A stretch of DNA of 45,153 bases from Candidatus Pacearchaeota archaeon (GCA_016188825.1 JACPHA010000007.1:1-45153); one strand, 5' to 3'. Shown: positions 5,658-14,537, counted from the stretch's first letter. A program made the numbers and translations. The notes: generated by a model not told the origin, from the letters alone.

Positions 5658-8182
5658 TTTATCCATCCTAATAACTTATCCTCAATGTCAAAAATCCATT
5701 GCTGGAATGAGCTTGATACAACATACTGGTTAAATGAATATAAAATTCCTGAGAAAATTAAATATCCAAGAATAATAAATAAGATTCCTGATATCAAAGA
5801 ATTGGTATGGACAGAAAATTCTTTCTCTCCAATTTTTATTCTTAACAATTTGCCTTTAATTATTTTCCACAATCTTCCTTCTTTGTTTATTTTGCTTAGA
5901 TAAGTTGAAAACAAAACAAGAGGCAAAGCCAAACCAACTGCATATGCGAATAACAAAAGTCCTCCTGTAAAGACAGAGCTTGTTGTACTTGCCAAAAGTA
6001 AAATAGCAACCAATATTGGTCCAACACAAGGCGTCCAAGAAATACCCAAGATTGCTCCAAATGCGAAGGAACCAAGATAAGAAACAGGTCTTTTCTGCTG
6101 AATCTTCAAACCGCTAAAACCCTTTCCTAAAAGAATATAAACTCCAAAGAAGATAATTGCAATTCCTGCAATCTGTGAAAATACCGTCAGGTTTGACTTT
6201 AAGAAATTACCAATAAATGTTGCGGTCATTCCCAACAAAACAAAAATAAGACTTAAACCTAAAAAGAAACTTATTGTCATGCCTTTTATATTCTTTTTTG
6301 ATGATTCAAAGGTATAAGCGACATAAGCAGGAAGTATCGGCAGAGTACAAGGACTTGCAAACGAGATAAACCCAGAAATTAAAGCAATAATCAGCAAAAG
6401 AAGTATTGGGCCTTCAAGCTTATCAAGTCCTTTTTCAGATAAAACAAACTGACCATTAGATGATTCAGAATTGCTCTTTACTAACTCATTTACCCAGAAG
6501 TCTGCTTGTTTTAGTTCTTCAATACTTCTAATTTCTTCTTGCTGTTTTTCAAAGTCTGTCAAAAGATTACTTCCTATTATGTATTGAGCAGATTTCACAT
6601 AGTAATATCCATTATCCAACCCGCCTGTTTCGCTTATTTTATTTCCGAGTGTTTTAATTCCGGCATTTAGATAATTGGGGTTGTTGGTTTGTTTGTAGAG
6701 TTTTAACAATGCATAACTAATGATTCCATTTTCTTCTTGCGGTTTTGATAAATCAATATTTTCTCCTGGAGCGTACAATTCTAAATCTTTACTATTTCTT
6801 TCAAAAAATCCTCCGCTATTCCAATCATAAAGATTATCCAAACTATAATCTGCAATTTTTTGAGCAGTTTGCAGATATTTTTCATTTCCCAAAACTTCAT
6901 AACCTTCAACAAAAGCAAGTAGCATGTAAGAATTATCTAAGATGCTTCCCCTTACCCCTTTAGTTCCATCTTCTTTCATAAAATGATAAACGCCTTCATC
7001 TGTAACCATTTCTTTTGAAAAGAAATTAAGCGACTTTTCAGCCATTTCCTTATATTTTTTATCCCCCGTAATTTCCCAAAGATATAGATATGTCAAAATT
7101 GCGTCAGAATTCCAATCAGTGTATTTTGTTTTTTCAACTCTTGGTTTATCCGCAGGTCTTGGGTTTTCCCCATAATATTCATCTTCTCCATGAACGTCTG
7201 TATTTCCATAAAAACCGCCATTTTGAGAATCATACCATTGTACCTCAATATAGTTTTGCGTTTTATCTACAACTTCTTTTGCTATTGAGTCATCTGGAGA
7301 AATCTGCAAAAGATGAGAATAAGCTTTTAACAGCTTAACATTATCATATAACATTTTTTCATAATGTGGGGGCGTCCAATCTCTTTGCGTTCCGTATCTA
7401 TGGAATCCACCTTCAACAGGATCAAATAAATTATAGTTTGTTTTTATCTCGTCTACCTTTGTGTATTGATTTTGCAAGGTGTTTTGTACGAGTTTTAGAA
7501 ATTCTTGATTGCCTCTTTGCTCATAAGTTTCCAAAGCGAAATCTAAAGTTCTTCCTTGTGGGAATTTCTGTCCTGTTCCGAAACCGCCATAAATTGGGTC
7601 GTAAACTTGATTTGTGTAATCTTGATAATAACTCACGATATTATTTAGTTGAGAAGTTGTAGGGATAATCTGTTGAGCCTTCTTGTAATCATAAGATACT
7701 TGATTTGAAAATCCGTTAGAATTAACATATTGAACTGCATTGTTGAGATTGGCAAGCATGTTTTGTATTGGTCTTGGCCCGGAATATCCAAACAATCTCT
7801 CTCCATTGGGAGTCATGATTGTTGTCGAAGGCCAACCGCCTTCAAGATATTTTCTTGTTAAATCCTGTCTTTTGTCTGCATCAACATAAATGGGAATGAA
7901 TTTTTCGTTGAGTTCTTTTACTACTTCAGGAGCGAATAGATAATCTTCGCTTTCATAAACTTGACACCAGTAACACCATGAAGGGGCCGTTAGTAAAAGA
8001 AAGATTGGTTTATTTTGTGCTATCGCTTCATTAAATGCGTCAGGGCCATAGTCTCTCCATTCTATCAATGACTTAAGCTCTTCAGAATGTTCAAAAGTGT
8101 AATGATTAGATGCTAGAACGGTTGGTAAAATAAAAGGAATTAAAAGTAAGACTGATATTATGAGAATTATTTTTCTTATCAT
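5654..8182 (-). CDS. DUF255 thioredoxin / glycosidase-like / CcdA fusion protein
   Basis: The 842-residue protein carries a signal sequence and then three parts. Residues about 35-150 form a DUF255 (YyaL/DsbH-type) thioredoxin fold with active site C70-Y-W-C73. Residues about 180-560 form an alpha-helical six-hairpin glycosidase-like region, with R-Y-G-T-Q-R-D-W, P-P-H-Y-E-K-M-L-Y-D-N and repeated N-G-G-F-Y-G-N type turns. Residues about 605-842 form a CcdA core with A-S-P-C-T-L-P-I-L-P-A-Y and S-W-T-P-C-V-G-P-I-L. Fusion of a CcdA transporter with its likely extracytoplasmic acceptor in one chain resembles DsbD in logic. It probably reduces disulfides outside the membrane. Its operon partner at 5350-5657 is broken. 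Confidence 0.85.
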   Translation of the reverse strand: MIRKIILIISVLLLIPFILPTVLASNHYTFEHSEELKSLIEWRDYGPDAFNEAIAQNKPIFLLLTAPSWCYWCQVYESEDYLFAPEVVKELNEKFIPIYVDADKRQDLTRKYLEGGWPSTTIMTPNGERLFGYSGPRPIQNMLANLNNAVQYVNSNGFSNQVSYDYKKAQQIIPTTSQLNNIVSYYQDYTNQVYDPIYGGFGTGQKFPQGRTLDFALETYEQRGNQEFLKLVQNTLQNQYTKVDEIKTNYNLFDPVEGGFHRYGTQRDWTPPHYEKMLYDNVKLLKAYSHLLQISPDDSIAKEVVDKTQNYIEVQWYDSQNGGFYGNTDVHGEDEYYGENPRPADKPRVEKTKYTDWNSDAILTYLYLWEITGDKKYKEMAEKSLNFFSKEMVTDEGVYHFMKEDGTKGVRGSILDNSYMLLAFVEGYEVLGNEKYLQTAQKIADYSLDNLYDWNSGGFFERNSKDLELYAPGENIDLSKPQEENGIISYALLKLYKQTNNPNYLNAGIKTLGNKISETGGLDNGYYYVKSAQYIIGSNLLTDFEKQQEEIRSIEELKQADFWVNELVKSNSESSNGQFVLSEKGLDKLEGPILLLLIIALISGFISFASPCTLPILPAYVAYTFESSKKNIKGMTISFFLGLSLIFVLLGMTATFIGNFLKSNLTVFSQIAGIAIIFFGVYILLGKGFSGLKIQQKRPVSYLGSFAFGAILGISWTPCVGPILVAILLLASTTSSVFTGGLLLFAYAVGLALPLVLFSTYLSKINKEGRLWKIIKGKLLRIKIGEKEFSVHTNSLISGILFIILGYLIFSGILYSFNQYVVSSSFQQWIFDIEDKLLGWIK

Positions 8183-8271
8183 GTTTAATCTTTATTGATT
8201 TTTTCTTTATTTCCCATAGGTTTTTGCCAGTCATTTTTTATCAATTAACAACCAATCTTCTTTCTAATAAT

Positions 8272-8655
8272 TTAACCTTTATCATCAGTATTTTCTCCTC
8301 CTCGATAAGTTACCCAATGATTTGGGGTTTCATACACTTTAATTTCTACAAGCCCTTGCAATTTATCTTTGAGTTTACCCCATGTCCAGAGCGCAATATT
8401 TTCTGCAGAAGGTATATTTAAGTGATTGTTAAGATTACTATGATCAAGAACATCTATTACTTCGGTCTGCACTACCTTCTTTAATTCATTTAAGTTTGCG
8501 GCCATTCCATTTTTCACCAAACTTTCTATAGTTATATCAATTCTATACCTGTGCCCGTGGAGTTGTGTCTCTTTCTCTCCAAAACTCTCTGTTAAGGCAT
8601 GAGCTGCATCAAACTCAAATTTTCTTGTGAATTGCATTTTATCTTTGTAAATCAT
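8272..8655 (-). CDS. 6-pyruvoyltetrahydropterin synthase family, Glu-type (PTPS-III-like)
   Basis: The 127-residue protein of the QueD/PTPS fold has Zn ligands H19 (F-D-A-A-H) and H33/H35 (L-H-G-H-R-Y). It also has the catalytic D-H pair in V-L-D-H-S-N-L-N and the pterin-binding Glu in V-Y-E-T-P. The nucleophilic Cys normally four residues before the first HGH histidine is replaced by E29 (E-T-Q-L-H-G-H). Glu at this place is the mark of PTPS-III enzymes, which cleave dihydroneopterin triphosphate to 6-hydroxymethyl-dihydropterin and bypass FolB. The start overlaps the SDR stop by ATGA, placing it last in a folE-SDR-PTPS operon. Conventional QueD or BH4-type activity is less likely without the Cys. 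Confidence 0.85.
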   Translation of the reverse strand: MIYKDKMQFTRKFEFDAAHALTESFGEKETQLHGHRYRIDITIESLVKNGMAANLNELKKVVQTEVIDVLDHSNLNNHLNIPSAENIALWTWGKLKDKLQGLVEIKVYETPNHWVTYRGGENTDDKG

Positions 8656-9476
8656 TTTAATAGATCTTGTGGTGTGAAGTTAGAATCTACAACTTCTTCA
8701 GTTGTTTCTGCCGGGTGATAGAAATCACCAGGGTTTGATGGAAGATATGTTCTTACAATCCCTCTACCAGGATAATATCCAACTCGCACATCCCTTGTAG
8801 GTGTTTTGTCTAAGAGCAAATCAATAGCAGCATCCACAACTGCTTCCAACTTTACAGGGTCTTGGACTTGATTAGCTCTAATTGCATTCATCATTTTTTC
8901 TGTAGCAACAGTGTTCGGATATAATCTATAAAGCCTAACATTTTTAACGCCTTCTCTTTGTAGTTCTTCCTCGAGATGGAATAGTCCTGCAACAAGTCCC
9001 ATCTTAGCAGGTCCATAGCCAAGACCAGATTCCATAACTTTAAGTGCGGCTTGGGAAGCAACTGTCAATATTCTTAATGTGTTTTCTTTTTCACTTCTAA
9101 ATCTATTAACTAAATAATGCGTTAATTCGTAAGGTACCCTCATATCAAATTCAATCAGTTTCCAAATATCTGCAAAGGGCGTATCAAGAGATTGTCCCTT
9201 CCATGCGCCTGCATTATTAATAAATATATCAAGACGACCATTATCCTTGTAAACACCTTCAACAATCTTTTTCACTGCTTCGATATCTGTAATATCTACA
9301 GGTTTAATGTCTACTTTTCCGCCTTGTTGTATTATTTTTTCTTTTGCTTTTTCTAGTTTTTCTTTCGTTCTAGCAATCAAATAAACGAGAATTCCTTTAG
9401 AAGCCAAAGCAGATGCTATTCCGAATCCAATGCCTTCGCTTCCGCCAGTGACTATCGCAATTTTATTTTCCAGCAT
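8652..9476 (-). CDS. Short-chain dehydrogenase/reductase, probable pterin reductase
   Basis: This is a classical SDR of 274 residues. It has the Rossmann motif T-G-G-S-E-G-I-G (residues 10-17), N-N-A-G (87-90), S141 and the catalytic Y154-x-x-x-K158 (Y-G-P-A-K). It sits between folE, one base upstream, and PTPS, which overlaps it by 4 bp. In that setting a role as a dihydropterin or dihydrofolate reductase (FolM/PTR1/sepiapterin-reductase-like) is the natural guess. The family alone does not fix the substrate. The C-terminal tail of about 60 residues after the core is longer than in minimal SDRs. NADPH from the neighbouring pentose phosphate genes would be the likely cofactor. Confidence 0.85.
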   Translation of the reverse strand: MLENKIAIVTGGSEGIGFGIASALASKGILVYLIARTKEKLEKAKEKIIQQGGKVDIKPVDITDIEAVKKIVEGVYKDNGRLDIFINNAGAWKGQSLDTPFADIWKLIEFDMRVPYELTHYLVNRFRSEKENTLRILTVASQAALKVMESGLGYGPAKMGLVAGLFHLEEELQREGVKNVRLYRLYPNTVATEKMMNAIRANQVQDPVKLEAVVDAAIDLLLDKTPTRDVRVGYYPGRGIVRTYLPSNPGDFYHPAETTEEVVDSNFTPQDLLK

Positions 9477-9477
9477 G

Positions 9478-10071
9478 TTAACTATTCCTCATTGATTCAT
9501 AAAACTTCAATTCCATTTCCGGTTTATTGAGAAAGACTCCATTAGCCGCGCTTGTCGTCGTTGAAACGTCTTTTTGTTTGATTCCCCTCATTTGCATGCA
9601 ATAATGCTCTCCTCTAACCATGCATATTGCTCCTTTAGTGTGCATATATTTCTCCATTAACTCAACAATTTCTTGTGTAAATGTTTCCTGCAATGCTGGT
9701 CTTTTTGCCAATAACTCAATTATCCTCACGAGCTTACTTAAACCAACTCCGCAACCATCCGGTATGTAACCTACAGAAACATCGTATCTAACAGGAAGAA
9801 AATGATGGGGGCACATAGAAAATACAACTATATTCTTTTCAAACACCATTCCTTTATACTCTGTGGGAAAACATGTTTTGAATATTTTTTCTACATCTTC
9901 TTTTGTATGACCTAAACCTGAGAAAATTTCTTTGTAGGCCCTAGCAACTCTAGAGGGCGTTTCTTTAAAATTTTGGTCATTGAGATCTAAATTCAAACCT
10001 TTATCTAAGATTTCCCTAAAGTTTTCTTCAATTACTTTTTCATTGATTTCATTGTTTTTTTTCGTTTCCAT
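9478..10071 (-). CDS. folE: GTP cyclohydrolase I
   Basis: The 197-residue protein is the usual length for the family. Zn ligands C87 and H90 (S-M-C-P-H-H-F-L-P) and C158 (G-E-H-Y-C-M-Q-M-R-G) are intact. So are the G-x-G-V-G-L-S-K-L-V-R-I segment and the C-terminal S-T-T-T-S-A-A-N-G-V-F. It converts GTP to 7,8-dihydroneopterin triphosphate. Many archaea use the unrelated MptA (GTP cyclohydrolase IB), so this bacterial/eukaryotic-type enzyme is notable. It begins 2 bp after the flavoprotein gene and is followed by the SDR and PTPS, one tightly packed pterin operon under the operators at 11507-11538. Confidence 0.95.
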   Translation of the reverse strand: METKKNNEINEKVIEENFREILDKGLNLDLNDQNFKETPSRVARAYKEIFSGLGHTKEDVEKIFKTCFPTEYKGMVFEKNIVVFSMCPHHFLPVRYDVSVGYIPDGCGVGLSKLVRIIELLAKRPALQETFTQEIVELMEKYMHTKGAICMVRGEHYCMQMRGIKQKDVSTTTSAANGVFLNKPEMELKFYESMRNS

Positions 10072-10073
10072 TT

Positions 10074-11422
10074 TTATACCATATATTTAATATCAGAACC
10101 TGCAGTAGGATATACGAAGATAATATTTTTTAGTTCATCTGCAGTGATTTTTATTTTCATTGCCATAGCAAATATATTAATCACTTCATCCGCATTATTT
10201 CCAAGTAAGTGGGCTCCAAGAATTTGGTTGGTTTTTTTATCGATTATAACCTTAAAACCAGAATATTTCAATCCTATTCTTTTAGATGTATACCACAATG
10301 AAGTATCCTCATAATTTATTTTATAATTCAATTTTTGCTTTTCAGCATCTTCTTCCAGAATACCAACCGAAGCTAAAGGTGGGACACTAAAAGCAACACT
10401 AGGTATGGCACTATAATCTGGCTTTGTTTTATTACCTTCTAAAATATTTTGTGCAACAATTTTTCCTTCCATTCCGGCAACAGGAGTTAGAGGTATTCCT
10501 CCAGCGTTTGCATCCCCAGCAACATACACAGCAGGATTAGAAACGCTTTGCAAATATTCATTAACAAGAATACCCTTTTTATCAAAGTCTATTCCAGCTT
10601 TATTTAAATTCAAATCATATATATTAGAAATCCTTCCTGCTCCATGAACAACCATGTCAGTTTCAAAACTATTTTCATTATTTTTTCCTGCATGAACTAT
10701 TAATATTTCCCCCTTTTTCTCAATTGAATTGACTGGCATATTGAGGCGAACATCAATTCCTGACTCTTTATATGACTTAACTAGCATATCAACTAGATCT
10801 GTGTCAAAACCCTTCAATGGTCTTGCACTTCTATGCAGTATTCTCACTTTTGCCCCAGATTTAGCAGCCACATGAGCCAATTCAAAAGAAATGTAACCTC
10901 CGCCAATAAATGTGATGCTCTCAGGCATATTATTCATATCTAAAAAATCATCGCTGATAGAAATATATTCCTCTCCTTGAACATTTAATTTCATTGGTGT
11001 AGCTCCTGTAGCTATCAAAATATATTTCCCTTCAAGAAAATTATTTCCAATTTGTATGATATTTTTGTTCGAAAAGCTGGCTTTTCCATGATAAGTATCT
11101 ATCCCTACATTTTGAAAACCTTGTTCACTTTGTTTTGGGCGCGGTTCAATAAAACTCTTCTTGAATTCCATCAAATCACTCCATTTTATCTCGGGTTCTT
11201 TAGCAATACCCTTGCCTTTCATATCAATACTTCTATCTATTATTTCTGCAGCGCCCACAAATATTTTTTTCGGGTCACACCCTCGTAAAGCGCAGGTTCC
11301 TCCAAAAAACAATGAATCTATAATGGCAATACTCCAACAGCTCCCCTACATTTTCGAGCAACAGTGACGCCAGCTGAACCAGTGCCTATTACTATTAAAT
11401 CATATTTTTTTTCTTTTTCCAT
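10074..11422 (-). pseudogene. Frameshifted glutathione-reductase-like flavoprotein
   Basis: The main open frame, ending at 10074, lacks the FAD-binding start. That start lies just upstream in another frame: ATG at 11422, then K-Y-D-L-I-V-I-G-T-G-S-A-G-V. Restoring one G near 11345-11355 would give G-A-G-W-S-I-A-I-I-D, joining the frames smoothly. The redox pair is intact in G-G-T-C-A-L-R-G-C-D-P-K-K. NAD(P)-binding I-G-G-G-Y-I-S-F-E and a Y-P-T-A-G-S-D-I end follow. The full length would be about 449 aa, normal for the family. It is related to glutathione/mycothione-type reductases, probably reducing a low-molecular-weight thiol or glutaredoxin with NADPH. It is either a true single-base deletion or an assembly error. 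Confidence 0.75.
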
Positions 11423-11506
11423 TTTGTTTCAATCTATTTTGCATCCTTTCATTTTTATTGCATTTCTTACAATCTTGTTTGAATCTCCCAACTATTTATA
11501 TATTTA

Positions 11507-11538
11507 GTAAACCGAGTAGACTGGTTAACTTAGTTCAC
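11507..11538 (+). promoter_or_regulatory. Two tandem operators of the 15-bp redox motif
   Basis: GTAAACCGAGTAGAC (11507-11521) and GTTAACTTAGTTCAC (11524-11538) are spaced 17 bp centre to centre. Both match the palindrome GTAAACTAAGTTTAC seen upstream of zwf. The spacer separates the flavoprotein/pterin operon (leftward) from glutaredoxin (rightward), with ATTTATATATTT at 11493-11504 as a TATA candidate for the leftward side. Confidence 0.75.
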
Positions 11539-11573
11539 TTAAAATTTAAAAAGAATAATTATTTTAGTATTGT

Positions 11574-11810
11574 ATGAAAATAATTATCTACGGCACAGAT
11601 TCATGTCCATGGTGTCATAAAGCAAGAGAATTTATGAAAGAACATAAAATAAAGTTTACTGATAAGAATGTTGGCGAAGATCAGAAAGCAGCTGCAGAAA
11701 TGATAAAAAAATCAGGTCAGCAGGGCGTGCCTGTCATAGATGTAGACGGAGAGATAATAGTTGGATTTGATGAAGAAAGGATAAGAAGTCTTTTAAAAAT
11801 AAAAAACTAA
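11574..11810 (+). CDS. Glutaredoxin
   Basis: The 78-residue single-domain protein has redox site C11-P-W-C14 (D-S-C-P-W-C-H-K). It has the cis-proline segment Q-G-V-P-V-I-D and a G-F-D-E-E-R end typical of small glutaredoxins/NrdH-like redoxins. It reduces disulfides, probably fed by the flavoprotein encoded divergently at 10074-11422. Two copies of the shared operator lie 36-67 bp before the start. Its last bases overlap, tail to tail, with the phosphatase gene on the other strand (11807-11810). Confidence 0.92.
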   Translation: MKIIIYGTDSCPWCHKAREFMKEHKIKFTDKNVGEDQKAAAEMIKKSGQQGVPVIDVDGEIIVGFDEERIRSLLKIKN

Positions 11811-12265
11811 TGATTTATTTTATTCTCAAAAGATTTTAACGCTGCTTTTTGATGTTTATTAGGATGTATAGACTTTCTTCTTTTTTTTATTAAAGAAAGA
11901 GCTTCTTCTGTAGTCATTCCTTTTATAATAAAATATGCTGCAACGAGAGTCGGAGCTCTCCCATGTCCATTTTGGCAGTGCACATAAACTTTAATACCAT
12001 TCTTCACTAACTGATCAATAAAATTTGTTCCTATCAAGAGTTGTTTAGGCGTCGGGGCACGGTGATCTTTAGTAGGCAACCATAAAAAATAATCGACTCC
12101 GAAAGAATTGTCTATTTTGTTTTCCTCCAGACTTAAATCTGCTTTTACACCTTTTTTGACTAGCATTTTATTAAAGTGAATCCTACAGCATTGATTAGTG
12201 CCCATGAATATGTGTTTTGTTATTTTGCTATACTCAAAAATAGGTATATCTCGATGTGTTATCAT
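11807..12265 (-). CDS. Dual-specificity/tyrosine phosphatase-like protein
   Basis: The 152-residue protein has the cysteine-phosphatase P-loop H96-C97-Q-N-G-H-G-R103-A-P (HCx5R). A likely general acid, D67 in T-K-D-H-R-A-P, is also present, so the minimal catalytic set is there. Dual-specificity phosphatases act on phosphoproteins, nucleotides, sugars or inositol phosphates. Its start overlaps the end of gnd by 4 bp, making it the third gene of a zwf-gnd-phosphatase operon. That suggests a sugar-phosphate substrate or control of this pathway, which is inference. The plant laforin/SEX4-type glucan phosphatases are a distant precedent for carbohydrate work by this fold. Confidence 0.82.
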   Translation of the reverse strand: MITHRDIPIFEYSKITKHIFMGTNQCCRIHFNKMLVKKGVKADLSLEENKIDNSFGVDYFLWLPTKDHRAPTPKQLLIGTNFIDQLVKNGIKVYVHCQNGHGRAPTLVAAYFIIKGMTTEEALSLIKKRRKSIHPNKHQKAALKSFENKINH

Positions 12266-13158
12266 TTTTTCCTTACCTCGTGTCTGCCAAATTCTCTCCT
12301 TATCGCCGCAATTGTCTTTTTTCCCAAAAGAAACTTTTTATCTTCTTTATTCATTGAACTTTTTCTTATCTTTGTTGCGACATCAAACGCTGGAGCGTAT
12401 CCCTTTACAGATTTTTTTGTGTTATTCAGCTCTTTGATTGTAACGCTTGATATGTTTGGACTTATTTCGTTGAAATCATTTCTTTTCACAGCCACTTCAG
12501 CTAAATCTATTAACCAAGAACTTACAACGCTCGCAGGACCCCAGACTTCAAGTGCTTTTTTTATGTCAATATTTTTTTTATCAAGAAGCTCTACGCCCTC
12601 TGCAATGCCTTGTAAATAAACATATTCTATAATATTATGAACGCTTTTGACAAAGTGTCCGCTTCCTGCCTCACCAAAATACCCATAGCCTTTTTCAGGA
12701 GCAAGACTCTTGCAAAACGGTTCAATCTTATTAAACATTTCCTTCTCGCCTCCGACCATTAAAGTATATCCATTATCAAGTCCATGAACTCCTCCGCTTA
12801 CGCCTATGTCAAAAAAGTGAACTCCTTTTTTACTGCACATTTTATCATGTCTCTCTGTATTTTTGTAGAAATCATTAGCACCATCAATTAAAATATCCTC
12901 CTTCTTTAATTTCTTCAATAGAATTTTTATCATATCGTTTGTTGCTTCTCCCGCAGGAAGCATGAGCCAAACAATTTTTTGCTCACCTAATTTAGACAAA
13001 AACTCATCCAAATCATATGAAGGAATCGCGCCTTTTTTGGCAATTTCGTTTGTTTTATCCGAAGAACGATTCCAGACAACAACTTCGTGCTTATGTTTCA
13101 AGAGCCGTTCGACCATGTTGAAACCCATTCTGCCTAAACCTATAAATCCTATTTTCAT
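12262..13158 (-). CDS. gnd: 6-phosphogluconate dehydrogenase, short (YqeC/GndA-like) type
   Basis: The protein is about 298 residues, with NAD(P)-binding G-F-I-G-L-G-R-M-G-F-N at the N-terminus. It has the family motifs D-I-G-V-S-G-G-V-H-G (substrate loop) and G-S-G-H-F-V-K-S-V-H-N-I-I-E-Y (catalytic Lys). The length matches the short bacterial class; the classic 470-aa enzymes have an extra helical domain. I choose ATG 13158, which overlaps the zwf stop as ATGA; a GTG at 13167 would add three residues. It decarboxylates 6-phosphogluconate to ribulose 5-phosphate. Its gene lies directly after zwf, giving two of the three oxidative pentose phosphate steps in one operon. Confidence 0.92.
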   Translation of the reverse strand: MKIGFIGLGRMGFNMVERLLKHKHEVVVWNRSSDKTNEIAKKGAIPSYDLDEFLSKLGEQKIVWLMLPAGEATNDMIKILLKKLKKEDILIDGANDFYKNTERHDKMCSKKGVHFFDIGVSGGVHGLDNGYTLMVGGEKEMFNKIEPFCKSLAPEKGYGYFGEAGSGHFVKSVHNIIEYVYLQGIAEGVELLDKKNIDIKKALEVWGPASVVSSWLIDLAEVAVKRNDFNEISPNISSVTIKELNNTKKSVKGYAPAFDVATKIRKSSMNKEDKKFLLGKKTIAAIRREFGRHEVRKK

Positions 13159-14537
13159 GAACGCCACCCCACTTTATTCTTCTCGTTCCATTTATTTAAT
13201 TCCTTCGGTCCTGAGCTGCCTTTTTTATAATCGTAAATTGGTAATTTCTTTTTTAGCCAAGGTTCAAGAGCTTTCCAGCAGTACTCAATAGAATCATTCC
13301 TGACAAAAGAATATTGGTTTTCAGAGATAACGTCTTCAATTAATGATTCATATGCTTCTGGAGTGTTTGGCCCGTATTTGTTTTTAATTCTAAAGTCCAG
13401 TTTAACTGGCTCAACTTCAATTCTTCCTGGAATTTTGGTGTTTATTTCAAGTGCGATTCCTTCATTAGTCTTTAAATTAATTATTAAATAATTTGTGTCG
13501 GCTGGGCACGTCTTCGATAACAAACAATCAACTTCCCTAAATTTTATGTATATTACTGCTTTAGTTTCATTCAATGCCTTGCCAGTTTTTAGAAAGAACG
13601 GGGTGTTTTTCCAGCGCGGTGTGTCAACTGAGATCTTCAGGGCGGCAAATGTTGGTGTTGTTGAATCCGAACTTACGCCTTTTTCTGAATTGTATGTTTC
13701 ATACTGCCCAAGCAAAACATCTTTAATTTCAAGATTTTTGAAAATTTCAAGTTTTTTATCCCTAACAAACTCTCCTTCAAGTTTTTCTGGAGATTCCATT
13801 GCAATTAAAGATAGCAACTGAAACATGTGGCTTTGTACCATATCTCTAAGAACTCCGTATTCATCATAAAATTCTCCTCTTGAACCAATAGTTAAATCTT
13901 CATTAAGAATTATCTGAACATTTTCAATATGGCCTTTGCACCACAATGGTTCAAAAATTCTGTTTGTAAATCTGAGCAAAGAGATATTCGCCACTAATTC
14001 TTTCCCCAGATAGTGGTCGATGCGATAAACTTGTTTTTCCTTAAACATAGAAAGAATCGTTTTGTTTAGCTTCTGAGCGGAAGACAAATCATGCCCGAAT
14101 GGTTTTTCAAAAACCAACTTCGGCCAATCTCCTTGATGTTTATTCACTTCAACTTTTTTTAAATTTCGCACAATCGCAGAAAAATGCTCTGGAAGAGTTG
14201 CTAAATAAAATATCCTTTTTCCTGACAATTTGAAAGATTTTTCGATTTCTAAACAACTCTTCCCAAATATTTTGTAACCTTCAGGGTTGTCAAAATCAAG
14301 CCAGATATATTTGGACCTTCTCTCAATTTCATCCCAGATATTCTGATTTTGTTCTCTTACAAACCCTTTAGCTTCTCCAATAATAGAACTCATTGAATTT
14401 TCAGAGCGAGAAACACCGATAACTGCAAAATTATCAAGTTTTTTCTTTTCAACTAAATTGTAAATCGCAGGCAAAAGTTTTCTCTTTGCCAAATCACCGG
14501 TCACGCCCATTATTATTAATGTTACATCCTCTTTCAT
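13155..14537 (-). CDS. zwf: Glucose-6-phosphate 1-dehydrogenase
   Basis: This is a bacterial-type enzyme of 460 residues. The coenzyme motif is G-V-T-G-D-L-A-K-R-K-L-L-P-A (residues 11-24). F-E-K-P-F-G-H-D is near 143, and the active site R-I-D-H-Y-L-G-K-E is near 171-179. It oxidises glucose 6-phosphate to the 6-phosphogluconolactone and makes NADPH. It heads the zwf-gnd-phosphatase operon, downstream of a perfect 15-bp palindrome at 14574-14588. Zwf of this class is uncommon in archaea, most of which make pentoses through the ribulose monophosphate route, and halophiles use an unrelated dehydrogenase. Acquisition from bacteria is likely. Confidence 0.95.
   Translation of the reverse strand: MKEDVTLIIMGVTGDLAKRKLLPAIYNLVEKKKLDNFAVIGVSRSENSMSSIIGEAKGFVREQNQNIWDEIERRSKYIWLDFDNPEGYKIFGKSCLEIEKSFKLSGKRIFYLATLPEHFSAIVRNLKKVEVNKHQGDWPKLVFEKPFGHDLSSAQKLNKTILSMFKEKQVYRIDHYLGKELVANISLLRFTNRIFEPLWCKGHIENVQIILNEDLTIGSRGEFYDEYGVLRDMVQSHMFQLLSLIAMESPEKLEGEFVRDKKLEIFKNLEIKDVLLGQYETYNSEKGVSSDSTTPTFAALKISVDTPRWKNTPFFLKTGKALNETKAVIYIKFREVDCLLSKTCPADTNYLIINLKTNEGIALEINTKIPGRIEVEPVKLDFRIKNKYGPNTPEAYESLIEDVISENQYSFVRNDSIEYCWKALEPWLKKKLPIYDYKKGSSGPKELNKWNEKNKVGWRS

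Noticed and set aside
12176-12619. Open frame antisense to gnd and the phosphatase
   Set aside because: The opposite strand carries two clear enzyme families with intact motifs that overlap each other by 4 bp. The antisense frame has no recognisable features.
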